DNA of 64,000 nt from Mycolicibacterium neoaurum ATCC 25795 (GTDB taxonomy: Bacteria > Actinomycetota > Actinomycetes > Mycobacteriales > Mycobacteriaceae): contig NZ_JMDW01000002.1 in NCBI RefSeq assembly GCF_000691525.1, positions 124,001-188,000 on the forward strand, read 5' to 3'. Under the pieces are notes generated by a model that saw only the letters and a program-made list of their open reading frames with translations, ran no database searches and had not been told where the DNA came from. The first letter of the stretch is position 1; each line of letters begins with the position of its first letter. The position numbers and the translations under genes were made by a program. Below, one piece after another: positions 47,773 to 58,398 of the stretch.

Positions 47773-48993
47773 ATGACGAGGGGCCCGGCGGCCCGGACTG
47801 CGAGACCAACGATGCCGAGCGCACCAGACCAACGGACATCGCCACCCGCGCGGGGCAGGATCGCACGTCTGGCCGCATGGCTGTTGGTGCTGGCCGGCGC
47901 TGCGCTGCTTGCCGCCGCACCGACAGCCGCCGAGCCGGTCCCGGACCAGGAACCCGAGCCGCGGTCGACCACCGTTGCGGTGCACACTCTCGAGCCGTTC
48001 GTGATGCGGACCGGCAACGGGGACCTGACCGGGTTCAGCATCGAGCTGTGGAATGACATCGCCAAACGTCTCGGATGGTCCACCGAGTACGTCGATGTCG
48101 GCAGCGTCGGTGGTCAATTGTCGGCGGTCGCGTCCGGGCAGGCCGATGTCGCGATCGGCGGCATCTCGCTGACCGCCGATCGCGAGCGGTCGTTCGACTT
48201 CTCCCATCCCACGCTGGATGCCGGCCTGCAGATCATCGTTCCGGTACACGACACCCGGCCCTCGATCCCGGGCCTCGGCGGATATCTGGACCTGCTGCTG
48301 TCGCGCACCATGCTGATCTGGCTCAGTGCCGCGATCGTCGTCAGCGTCGTACCGGCGCACATCTATTGGCTGATCGAGCGGCGCAGTCCCGAACCGGTGA
48401 TCGCGCGTGCGTATCTGCCGGGAATCTTCCAGGCGTTCGGTTGGGGTATCGGATCGCTGGTCGGTAAGAACGCGACCACGGCGACGCGCACCGTCACGCA
48501 GGCGTTGGCGATCCTGTGGGGATTCGCCGGGATCGTCTTCATCTCGTTCTACTCGGCGAACCTCAGCGCCAGCCTCACCGTCGCCAAACTGGACGCCAAG
48601 ATTGCCGGACCTGCCGATCTCTACGACAAGTCCGTCGCGACCGTCGGCGGCACCACCGCCGCGGAGTACCTGCGCGACATGGGTATCGAGGCCACCCTCA
48701 CCGACACCGTCGAGGAGTCGTATCACCTGTTGCGCGAGGAGGGTTATGACGCGGTCGTCTTCGACGCGCCGACACTGCGTTACTACGTGGCCCACCGCGG
48801 GGAGGGTGTCGCAGTGATGGCAGGTCCCGTATTCCACGACGAGGATCAGGGTTTCGTGATGGGATTGGACAGTCCGCTGCGCAAGCCGGTCAACCAGATG
48901 CTGTTCCAGATGCGTGAGGACGGCACCTACAACCTCATCAAGAAGAAGTGGTTCGGCGACGACATCGCAACCACCGCGGCCGATCCCAACTGA
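47773..48993 (+). CDS. Ionotropic glutamate receptor-like channel (GluR0-type)
   Basis: 406 residues. After an N-terminal hydrophobic signal (about 31-54) comes the first lobe of an amino-acid-binding domain (VAVHTLEPFVMR, ISLTADRERSFDFSHP with Arg137 at the position that binds the ligand carboxylate). A membrane insert follows: helix LIWLSAAIVVSVVPAHIYWL, a re-entrant pore-like segment (FQAFGWGIGSLVG) and helix ALAILWGFAGIVFISFYSANL. The FYSANLSASLTV motif (259-270) mirrors the SYTANLAAF signature of eukaryotic glutamate receptors. The second binding lobe then completes the protein. The TVGYG potassium filter is not seen. The start codon is uncertain (GTG 47767, ATG 47773 or ATG 47812). Confidence 0.82.
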   Translation: MTRGPAARTARPTMPSAPDQRTSPPARGRIARLAAWLLVLAGAALLAAAPTAAEPVPDQEPEPRSTTVAVHTLEPFVMRTGNGDLTGFSIELWNDIAKRLGWSTEYVDVGSVGGQLSAVASGQADVAIGGISLTADRERSFDFSHPTLDAGLQIIVPVHDTRPSIPGLGGYLDLLLSRTMLIWLSAAIVVSVVPAHIYWLIERRSPEPVIARAYLPGIFQAFGWGIGSLVGKNATTATRTVTQALAILWGFAGIVFISFYSANLSASLTVAKLDAKIAGPADLYDKSVATVGGTTAAEYLRDMGIEATLTDTVEESYHLLREEGYDAVVFDAPTLRYYVAHRGEGVAVMAGPVFHDEDQGFVMGLDSPLRKPVNQMLFQMREDGTYNLIKKKWFGDDIATTAADPN

Positions 48994-48999
48994 GGTCAT

Positions 49000-49051
49000 C
49001 GCCCCCGAACCTTATCTTGACTAATTCCAGAAAAGGGTTCAGACTCGTCGT
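49000..49051 (+). promoter_or_regulatory. furA promoter/operator region
   Basis: A/T-rich stretch with TTATCTTGACTAATTCCAG and AAAAGGGTTC immediately upstream of furA, resembling the conserved autoregulatory FurA site of mycobacteria. TTGACT would be the -35 element. Confidence 0.6.
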
Positions 49052-49504
49052 GTGGCGACCGCGCAGGACTTTCAGCAGATGCTGCGGGGCGCATCGCTTC
49101 GAGTGACGCGCCCGCGCATCGCGGTGCTCGGTGCCGTGCACCGGCATCCGCACGCCGACACCGATACGGTGATCCGGGCCGTGCGCGCCGAACTCGCCGA
49201 CGTCTCGCATCAGACCGTCTACGACTCGCTCAACGCCTTGACCGCCGCCGGCCTGCTGCGCCGCATCCAGCCGACGGGTTCGGTGGCTCGTTACGAATCC
49301 AGGGTCGGCGACAACCACCACCACGTCGTGTGCCGCTCCTGCGGCGTCATCGCCGACGTCGAGTGCGCGGTGGGGGAGGCTCCCTGCCTCACCGCGGCAG
49401 ACGACCACGGTTTCACGATCGACGAGGCCGAGGTCATCTACTGGGGCCTGTGCCCCGATTGCATTACCGCACAAGAACTTCAGCCGCACGTCGGCTCGAA
49501 GTAA
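49052..49504 (+). CDS. furA: Ferric uptake regulator family protein FurA
   Basis: 150 residues: winged-helix domain (RGASLRVTRPRIAVL, HQTVYDSLNALTAAGLL) and metal-binding dimerisation domain (GDNHHHVVCRSCG, CPDC near the C-terminus). FurA represses itself and katG. GTG start at 49052; leaderless translation is usual here, and there is no good ribosome-binding site. 36 bases before katG. Confidence 0.96.
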   Translation: MATAQDFQQMLRGASLRVTRPRIAVLGAVHRHPHADTDTVIRAVRAELADVSHQTVYDSLNALTAAGLLRRIQPTGSVARYESRVGDNHHHVVCRSCGVIADVECAVGEAPCLTAADDHGFTIDEAEVIYWGLCPDCITAQELQPHVGSK

Positions 49505-49540
49505 GAAACCAGTCCGACAGCCCCGGAAAGGATCTACCAC

Positions 49541-51727
<2,187 letters not shown>

Positions 51728-51756
51728 GCGGACCTGAACCAATCTGCAGCCCTCGA

Positions 51757-51788
51757 TCCAGGCCGGTTCCTTCGGGAACCGGCCTGGA
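51757..51788. terminator. Terminator between katG and the DUF808 gene
   Basis: The arms TCCAGGCCGGTTCC and GGAACCGGCCTGGA pair perfectly around TTCG-type loop bases; GGTTTTG follows a few bases later. Confidence 0.85.
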
Positions 51789-51885
51789 CGTGGTTTTGCG
51801 GGTATTCCGTGCGCCGAACCTGAAGAAGGTGCCGAAGAATGCCCGAATTCTCGCATCCTTGTGCAAATTCGGCGCGAAAGGCCGG

Positions 51886-52830
51886 CTAGTGCGCGGCCGC
51901 CTTCTTCTTGCCGAAGGGCAGCACGTGCACGATCAGCGCGACCACGGCGCCGATGAGCAACCCCACCACCGCCGAGATCCCGGTGTTGACCAACCAGGCC
52001 ACCCCGCCCTCGAACACGCCGATGGCATGCGCGGTCCAGTGTTCGGCGTCGTGGACCAACTCGTACGGCGGCCGCAAGCCGGCCTCGTAGCTCTGTGCCA
52101 GCAGGATGTGACCGCCCACCCACAACATGGCCACCGTCCCGACGATGGACAACGTGGACAGCACCTTGGGCATCGCGGCGACCAATCCGCGACCCATCTT
52201 CTGCGCGAAGGCCGAACTGCGTTGTGCCAGTGCCAATCCCGCGTCGTCCATCTTCACGATGAGCGCGACGACCCCATATACCGCGGCGGTGATCACGATG
52301 GCCACGATCACCAGGCTGGCCAGCCGCAACCAGAACGTCTGCTGGGCCACCTCGTTGAGTGCGATGACCATGATCTCGGCGGACAGGATGAAGTCGGTGC
52401 GGATGGCCCCGGACGTCATCGTCTTCTCGACATCCTCACCGGCCACCGCCGCCGGCGCGGCGTGTCCGTCACCACCGGAGATCCAGCCCCACACCTTCTC
52501 GGCGCCTTCGAAGCACAGGAACGTCGCCCCGGCCATCAGCAGATAGGGCAGCGCCCACGGCGCGAAGATGCTCAACAGCAGCGCCGCGGGCAGGATGAAC
52601 ACCAGCTTGTTGCGTAGCGACCCGATGGCGATGCGCTTGATCATCGGCAACTCGCGGTCGGCGGTGATCCCCTGCACATACTGCGGTGTCACCGCGGTGT
52701 CGTCGATGACGACACCCGCCGCCTTGGCGGTGGCCCGCCCGGCGGCCGCGCCGATATCGTCCACCGATGCGGCGGCAAGGCGGGCCAGGGCGGCCACGTC
52801 GTCGAGGAGTCCGAACAGGCCTGCGCTCAT
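51886..52830 (-). CDS. DUF808 family membrane protein
   Basis: 314 residues with about five membrane helices. The DUF808 opening MSAGLFGLLDDVAALARLAAASVDD and AAGVVIDDTAVTPQYVQG are followed by GATFLCFEGAEKVW and RTDFILSAEIMVIALN. Family function unknown (YedI-like inner-membrane proteins). ATG at 52830. A longer frame upstream exists, but this start matches the family. Confidence 0.92.
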   Translation of the reverse strand: MSAGLFGLLDDVAALARLAAASVDDIGAAAGRATAKAAGVVIDDTAVTPQYVQGITADRELPMIKRIAIGSLRNKLVFILPAALLLSIFAPWALPYLLMAGATFLCFEGAEKVWGWISGGDGHAAPAAVAGEDVEKTMTSGAIRTDFILSAEIMVIALNEVAQQTFWLRLASLVIVAIVITAAVYGVVALIVKMDDAGLALAQRSSAFAQKMGRGLVAAMPKVLSTLSIVGTVAMLWVGGHILLAQSYEAGLRPPYELVHDAEHWTAHAIGVFEGGVAWLVNTGISAVVGLLIGAVVALIVHVLPFGKKKAAAH

Positions 52831-52933
52831 GCCTCCGAAGGCTAGCGGGTACGGCGGTCGGTGGCGACGGCACAGCGAACACCGGGGGATCCCGGTGCCG
52901 AACAGCGCCGTGAGCACCTGATAAGGATTGACG

Positions 52934-53434
52934 ATGGGAATCAATCAGCGCTCGAAGATCGTGATGTCCGATGAGGAGATAGCCGAGTTCATCGACCACA
53001 GTCGCACCGCCACCATGGCCACGGTGCTGCCCAACGGCCGTCCGCATCTGGTGGCCATGTGGTACGCCGTGCTGGACGGGGAGATCTGGTTCGAGACCAA
53101 GGCAAAATCGCAGAAGGCGGTCAACCTGCGGCGCGACCCCACGATCACCGTGATGATCGAGGACGGCCACACCTACGACACCCTGCGCGGTGTGTCGATC
53201 GACGGGACCGCGGAGATCATCGACGACCCGGAGACCAATATGCGCGTCGGGATCAGCGTGTGGGAGCGCTACACCGGGCCGTACTCCGAGGAGGTCAAAC
53301 CGTTCGTCGAACAGATGATGAACAACCGGGTCTGCGTCCGCGTGGTGCCGGGGCGCATCCGCAGCTGGGATCACCGCAAGCTCGGCATGCCCGCAGTTCC
53401 GTTGGGCGGCAGCACCGCTCAGTACCTGGGTTAG
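52934..53434 (+). CDS. PPOX/FDOR-class flavin or F420 oxidoreductase
   Basis: 166 residues with the split beta-barrel pattern: IAEFIDHSRTATMATVLPNGRPHLVAMWYAVLDGEIWFET, then KAVNLRRDPTITVMIEDG. Members bind F420 or flavin; which cofactor is used here cannot be decided. ATG at 52934 with AAGGATTG upstream. Ends by overlapping the convergent thioesterase gene by 4 bases. Confidence 0.88.
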   Translation: MGINQRSKIVMSDEEIAEFIDHSRTATMATVLPNGRPHLVAMWYAVLDGEIWFETKAKSQKAVNLRRDPTITVMIEDGHTYDTLRGVSIDGTAEIIDDPETNMRVGISVWERYTGPYSEEVKPFVEQMMNNRVCVRVVPGRIRSWDHRKLGMPAVPLGGSTAQYLG

Positions 53435-54228
53435 ACCGGCGGCGGCGCGAACCCCGGACTGACCAGCGCGGTGGCGATCCCGCTGCCGATCGGGCCCGTC
53501 CGGTCGAACAGCGTCGCCGTCCCGGTGGCGACCCCGGCGTCGGCGTAGTGCGTCAGCGCGCTCAGGCCGATATCGGGACCTTCCGGCAGCCGACTCAGCG
53601 TCAGCGTGTAGTCCGCGTTGATGTACAACAAACCGTCGGGTCCGAAGTGGGTCAGCGAGCTGACCACATCACCGGCGACCGCGGCGTGGGCGAACGGTGT
53701 CATGGGCTGCCCTTCGACGAGTGGGGTCATCATGCGCAGCCACATGTGCTTCGGGCCGTGGTGCGCCCATGCGCTCAGGTCGGTGCTGGTGCCCGCGCCG
53801 TGCGCGACGAACTGCATGGGCGCGTCGGTGGGTGAACCATCGGGATCCGGCGGGGCGGGCATGTCGACCACATTCGTCCAGATATGCGTGTCCGGTGCCA
53901 CCCCGCGACGTAGGTAGAGCACGCTGGCGCGCGCCACCGGTTGGTCGTCCTGCCGCGCGGTCGCGTCGATCACGATGATCCGGCGGCCGGCCCGCACGGT
54001 GGTCGTGCCGACGGTGAGCGGAGCCAGCGCAGCCGGCCGGAAGAGGTCGACGGTCAGCCGTGCGGGCTGGAAATCCGGGTGACCGTGGTCGCGGTCGACG
54101 ACGAAACCGAGCAGGCCACCCAGGACGTTGCCGCTGATGGTCTGGCCCCACGGGCCACGGGCGATGCTGTTGGGGGTGTAACGGTCACCCTCGGCGCTGA
54201 AGTAGGCGGCGGGCCTGGGGTTCGGCAC
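53431..54228 (-). CDS. Acyl-CoA thioesterase-like double hot-dog protein
   Basis: 265 residues. Two hot-dog folds: the first around RGPWGQTISGNVLGGLLGFVVD and ARLTVDLFRPAAL, the second around PLVEGQPMTPFAHAAVAGD and GLLYINADYTLTLSRLPEGPDIGL, as in TesB-like thioesterases of mycobacteria. Probably hydrolyses an acyl-CoA; substrate unknown. Confidence 0.85.
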   Translation of the reverse strand: MPNPRPAAYFSAEGDRYTPNSIARGPWGQTISGNVLGGLLGFVVDRDHGHPDFQPARLTVDLFRPAALAPLTVGTTTVRAGRRIIVIDATARQDDQPVARASVLYLRRGVAPDTHIWTNVVDMPAPPDPDGSPTDAPMQFVAHGAGTSTDLSAWAHHGPKHMWLRMMTPLVEGQPMTPFAHAAVAGDVVSSLTHFGPDGLLYINADYTLTLSRLPEGPDIGLSALTHYADAGVATGTATLFDRTGPIGSGIATALVSPGFAPPPV

Positions 54229-54233
54229 GGACG

Positions 54234-54500
54234 CTAGGGATTCTTGGCCAGATACGCCGTCACCATCGAGCAGTACGACTCGATCTGTAAGCCCGCTGCG
54301 CGGGTGGCCGCCACGGTTTCGGCGACCAGGTGGGTGCCCAGCCCCCGTCCGCCGAACGCGGGATCGATCTCGGTGTGGGTGAATACCCGGACCCCGTCGC
54401 GATCGTGGAAGTCGATGAGACCCACCTGCCGCCCGTCCAGGGCGATGGTGAAGCGGTTGTCACCGGGGGTCACCACGGCTGGGTGCTGTTCAGCGCTCAC
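54234..54500 (-). CDS. Small GNAT-like acetyltransferase (YjdJ type)
   Basis: 88-residue minimal acetyltransferase with VFTHTEIDPAFGGRGLGTHLVAETV as CoA-binding block and a C-terminal CSMVTAYLAKNP. Family members (Gcn5-related YjdJ/At1g77540-like) have no well-defined substrate. Its start overlaps the pirin gene end, so the two may be co-expressed. Confidence 0.9.
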   Translation of the reverse strand: MSAEQHPAVVTPGDNRFTIALDGRQVGLIDFHDRDGVRVFTHTEIDPAFGGRGLGTHLVAETVAATRAAGLQIESYCSMVTAYLAKNP

Positions 54501-55446
54501 GGGGTTTGAGCCTAGTGCCGGGCATACCGGGGGCGGGCAGTCGGTCGACGGCGCCGTGGTAGCCGATGACCTCTCCGAACTGATCGGATCGGTCCTGCCA
54601 CGCTTGCCGGTAGGCGACGATCTCGTCGTGGCTGCGGCCGACGAAGTTCCACCACATCAGGAGTGCCTCACCGAACGGCGGTCCGCCCAACAGGATCATC
54701 CGGGCTGCCTGCTCGCCGCTATTGACGATCGCCAGTCGATCGATCCCAGGGGACTGATACGCCAGATCGGCCCGGGACAGGGCAGTCCCGTTGACCTCGA
54801 CCGCACCTTCGTCGAGCAGCACGCCATGTTCGAAGGACGGGTCGACGACCAGGCTGACGGTGGCTCGCGGCGCGATGTCCACCTGCGCACCCAGCAGCGG
54901 GGTGAAGGTGTGCACCGGCGAGCGGTCACCGGCGAGCTCGCCGAGAAAGACCCGCACCGTCGCACCGTCGATCACGCGTGGTTCGGGTACGTGATGGGCG
55001 AAGTCCCGTGCGGTGTGCCGGTCGCCGTCGGGCAGGGCGACCCACAGCTGGACGCCGTGCAGGATCGTGGTCTCGGGTGTGGCCACCTCGGAATGGCAGA
55101 TGCCGGCACCGGCGGTCATCAGGTTGAGCTCGCCGGGCCGCACCGCCGCGTGCACCCCGTTGCTGTCGCGATGCTCGATCTCACCGTCGAAAAGCCAACT
55201 CACGGTCTGCAATCCGGTATGCGGATGCGGGGGGACGTTCATTCCGGCGGACGTCCGGATGTCCTGCGGTCCGTAGTGATCGGCGAAGCACCAGGCGCCG
55301 ATCATGGAGCGTTCGCGTGACGGCAGAGTACGGCGCACCGTCATGGCCCGCGGCCCGCCGAGCGGCACCTCGCGAGCCTGCAGGATGCCCGTGAATGAGG
55401 AAGGGCGGCAGGCCACTTCGTCGGGAGCCGGATCGGCATTGCTCAT
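54490..55446 (-). CDS. Pirin family cupin protein
   Basis: 318 residues: N-terminal pirin cupin with metal-binding NVPPHPHTGLQTVSWLFDGEIEHRD and the GAGICHSE motif, then the C-terminal pirin domain with LLGGPPFGEALLMWWNFVGRS. Some pirins are quercetinases; function here is unknown. ATG at 55446. Confidence 0.9.
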   Translation of the reverse strand: MSNADPAPDEVACRPSSFTGILQAREVPLGGPRAMTVRRTLPSRERSMIGAWCFADHYGPQDIRTSAGMNVPPHPHTGLQTVSWLFDGEIEHRDSNGVHAAVRPGELNLMTAGAGICHSEVATPETTILHGVQLWVALPDGDRHTARDFAHHVPEPRVIDGATVRVFLGELAGDRSPVHTFTPLLGAQVDIAPRATVSLVVDPSFEHGVLLDEGAVEVNGTALSRADLAYQSPGIDRLAIVNSGEQAARMILLGGPPFGEALLMWWNFVGRSHDEIVAYRQAWQDRSDQFGEVIGYHGAVDRLPAPGMPGTRLKPRER

Positions 55447-55659
55447 CGGGCCAAGCCTAGCGATGGTTCGGGGACGGTGCCGGCATGTCGCCTCTCGGCA
55501 AGTGGTCGCTCGAAGCGACGATATTTCAGTGGTACCCGGGGCATGTCCGGCACCGTCGCAACAGATCAACCGATCGTTGCGGCGCGGTATTCCATCGGCT
55601 GCCGGTCGGGTGCCGCTCCCGCTGCCTGCCCCTCGTCGACGGCAGCGGGAACGGCCCGT

Positions 55660-55950
55660 CTAGGCGGACTCGAGAAAGAGTCGGCGCGCCCGCACCGGGT
55701 AACCGTTGCGCTCGGCCAGTGAGCGCAGTTGCTTGAGCGCGAACGTTCGGCCGCGACCGGCTTCGGGGATGACGATGCCCGCCCACAGTCCCTCGGCCCG
55801 CGGAAGCTCGCACGCCTCCCGCGCGCACGCCCACCGGCGTGGGCACATCCGACACACCGTCTTGGCGTCCTCGTCGGCGGTGATGGTCCAGCGTTCCGGA
55901 TCGCGGGTGCATTCACCGATCGGCAGTCCGTCCAGGCCCAGTGCGTTCAT
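55660..55950 (-). CDS. whiB5: WhiB family iron-sulfur regulator (WhiB5-like)
   Basis: 96 residues. Four cysteines for a [4Fe-4S] cluster: Cys14 (GECTRDP), Cys33 and Cys36 (VCRMC) and Cys42 (WAC). The family turn is present as GLWAG, and the basic C-terminus (GRTFALKQLRSLAERNGYPVRARR) binds DNA or sigma factor. The position matches Rv0022c (whiB5), next to a HTH gene. No thiol-specific function is known for this protein. Confidence 0.85.
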   Translation of the reverse strand: MNALGLDGLPIGECTRDPERWTITADEDAKTVCRMCPRRWACAREACELPRAEGLWAGIVIPEAGRGRTFALKQLRSLAERNGYPVRARRLFLESA

Positions 55951-56261
55951 GGTGTCTCCTCGTGCGGCGGCGGCTCGGGTGCCGCGATGCCGACGAATCT
56001 AGAGCAGAAACCGTAGCGATGCAACAGTTTGCCCGACCGAAGCTGCAGCAGTGCGCCGCCTCGGAATCTCGCCGACAGCTTGAACCCGCAGTTGAAGGCG
56101 TTTTTTGAGAAACCTGCCAAAAACCGCGTGCAACGCTTTGGCCGTCGCAATGATTCGGTACGGTGACGGTGGTGCAGCGCGATATGCACCCCAAGCCATA
56201 GCAGTGCTACGGCTTTGGCTACGATCGGCGCACCCACCTCGGGGACCAGAAGGGATATGGC
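55951..56261. other. whiB5-like / HTH gene intergenic region
   Basis: 311 bases between divergent genes, visibly richer in A/T than the neighbours (for example TTTTTTGAGAAACCTGCC near 56102). Both promoters must be here, but no element can be assigned with confidence. Confidence 0.5.
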
Positions 56262-56984
56262 GTGGTCGAGACCGGGAACGGCGAGCCTGCCGATGATCCC
56301 GGCATGGTCCGGGCAGGCGCCGCCGCCGCCGCTCGTCGTCGCGAACTCAACGTCAGCCAACGCCGGCTCGCCGCCGATGGTGTCATCAACGCCGGTGCGT
56401 TGATCGCGTTCGAGAAGGGACGCAGCTGGCCCCGCCTGGCCACCCGCACCAAGCTCGAGTCCGTCCTGCAATGGCCCCCCGGCACCATCGAACGCATCCG
56501 CCGGGGCGAGCAGGCCACCCCTGCGGCGCCTGCGCGGCCGCAGGCTCCCGCGACCGATGAGCTGCCGTTGATCGCCCAGGCCGTCGTCGCGGCGGCGAAC
56601 ACCTTTGCCGGCAGCATCGATGCGCTGCCGCCTGTCACCGACCCCGGGTTCACCGGCCGCGCCACCGCGATCCTTGCCGACCTGCGTCAGCTCGAGGCGG
56701 TCGCGGCCAGGGCGGCCCGCATCCAGCTGACCCCCGAGCTGATCAGAGCGTTGAGCGGGGTGCGCAGCCGGATCGACGAGCTGACCCTACGGGCCGCCGC
56801 GGCCCCGTCGGCGACGCTGGGCCAGCGGTTGTACGCCGCGCGGCGCCGCGCCAACCTGACCGTCAGCGAAACCGCGCTCGCCGCCGGTGTGTCCGACGAC
56901 GTCATCATCGGCACCGAGGCCGAGCAGCCGCCGACCGAGGCCGAGGTCGGCGCCATCGAGGCGCTGATGGCCCAGATCGATTGA
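56262..56984 (+). CDS. HTH-type regulator next to whiB5-like gene
   Basis: 240 residues. An XRE-like N-terminal helix-turn-helix (ARRRELNVSQRRLAADGVINAG, ALIAFEKGRSWPR, WPPGTIERIRRGEQ) is followed by a helical middle region and a second HTH-like segment at the C-terminus (LGQRLYAARRRANLTVSETA). The position resembles Rv0023 of M. tuberculosis, a different HTH protein. Two DNA-binding-like parts in one chain are unusual. Start ATG at 56262 could be internal. Confidence 0.78.
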   Translation: MVETGNGEPADDPGMVRAGAAAAARRRELNVSQRRLAADGVINAGALIAFEKGRSWPRLATRTKLESVLQWPPGTIERIRRGEQATPAAPARPQAPATDELPLIAQAVVAAANTFAGSIDALPPVTDPGFTGRATAILADLRQLEAVAARAARIQLTPELIRALSGVRSRIDELTLRAAAAPSATLGQRLYAARRRANLTVSETALAAGVSDDVIIGTEAEQPPTEAEVGAIEALMAQID

Positions 56985-56996
56985 GCCGATCGCGGC

Positions 56997-58139
56997 TCAA
57001 AACCGCTCGCGGTGCCGATCGTCGCTCGTGGGAAAGTGTGCGGCCAGTGCGGCGGCAATCTCGACGAATTTCCGCCGGGTCGGCGCGGACATCGTGGCGG
57101 TGCCTGCGATCACGCCGCCGGGACGCAACTGGTGGTCGAACGGGACCTCCACGACCGCCTGGCCCTGCCCGGCGAACTGCTGGGCAAGGATGGTCCGCGT
57201 CCGCTTGTCGGCATGACCGTCGGAATCGTTGAGCACCACCACCGTGCGCTGCAGCAGCCCGGTCAGTCCCCGCGCGGCCAGCCAGTCCATCGTCTGGCCC
57301 GCCGCGGCGGCGCCGTCGACCCACGGCGAGGACACCACGATCAGGGCGTCCAGGTCGCGCAGCACCTCCTGGGTCACCGGACTGTCCATCGTGGAACTGC
57401 AGTCGATGATCGAGATGGAGAAGTGCCGGTCCAGCCGGGAGGTGGCCTCCCGGTAGATCGCCGGATCCAGAACCCGCCGCCGCGCCGGTGTCGCCTCACC
57501 GGCCAGGACGAACAGGCCTGCGGCGTTGTGGCCCACCCGCCCGCGGATATCGGCAAAGGTCTCCACATGCTCGTCGGCCGCGAGCTCCCAGTAGGACCCG
57601 ACGGCCCGAGGATCCACCCGGCTGCCGAGCTTGCCGAACGCCGTGTCCGCGTCGACGGCCACCACCCGGTCGTCCTGGCGCAGTTCGGCCAGCACCGAGC
57701 CCACGCTGGCCGACACCGTCGTCTTACCGACGCCACCCTTGCCCAGCACACCGATCTTGTAGTGGCCCCGCATCGCACCGCGGATCCTGGCCTCGAGTTC
57801 GGCCTCGCGGAGCTCCTCGGGTGACGGCCCGAGGTTGATCAGCCCGAACGACGCCCGCAACACCAGCCGCCGCCAACCGCGTCCCGGTGCGGGCTTGCTG
57901 GTCGGAACCAGTTCTGCCACCGGTATCCGCTCGGCGTAGGAGGCCGGCGGGGCGGGCGGTGGCGGGTGTTGTCCGGCCCACGGCGGTGGCGGGTAGGGCG
58001 GCCGGTGGGAATTACCTGCTGGCGGGGCCGGCCGCGGCGGTTGCGGCCATGACGGTGACACCTGGCGTTGCGCGGGGATGGGGCCGGTCTCCGCAGCATC
58101 TCCGGCCTGTCGGCGCGCCGTGTCATCGCGGTCGGTCAA
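56997..58139 (-). CDS. EspI-like ESX-1 associated ATPase
   Basis: 380 residues: a Pro-rich cytoplasmic N-terminus (to about 120) with NSHRPPYPPPPW-type runs, a short segment RRLVLRASFGLINLGPSP, and a MinD/ParA-like ATPase domain with Walker A GKGGVGKTTVSASVG, DADTAFGKLGSRVD and IIDCSS. This matches the EspI architecture. TTG start at 58139 behind GAGGAGAACGCC. It is divergent from espG; in M. tuberculosis EspI lies downstream in the locus instead. Confidence 0.85.
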   Translation of the reverse strand: MTDRDDTARRQAGDAAETGPIPAQRQVSPSWPQPPRPAPPAGNSHRPPYPPPPWAGQHPPPPAPPASYAERIPVAELVPTSKPAPGRGWRRLVLRASFGLINLGPSPEELREAELEARIRGAMRGHYKIGVLGKGGVGKTTVSASVGSVLAELRQDDRVVAVDADTAFGKLGSRVDPRAVGSYWELAADEHVETFADIRGRVGHNAAGLFVLAGEATPARRRVLDPAIYREATSRLDRHFSISIIDCSSTMDSPVTQEVLRDLDALIVVSSPWVDGAAAAGQTMDWLAARGLTGLLQRTVVVLNDSDGHADKRTRTILAQQFAGQGQAVVEVPFDHQLRPGGVIAGTATMSAPTRRKFVEIAAALAAHFPTSDDRHRERF

Positions 58140-58398
58140 GGCGTTCTCCTCGTTCGATGTCTCCCAAGTATCGACCACCGCCGCGTCCTCGCCGGAGGGT
58201 ATCCGGCCTGCCACCGCCGCGCCCGCGGCACGGGGTGTGGCCTGCCGAAATTCGTGCATCTGGGGTACTGCGGGCGCTGCTAGGGTCGGGTGGGCAAACG
58301 CGCGCCGGGCCGGTTTTCCGGCCGAATCCGCCGGATTCGGTCCGCGTGGGCCGTCACGACGCGACGATGGTTCTCCAAGGGGGAGGGGGATGTAGCCG

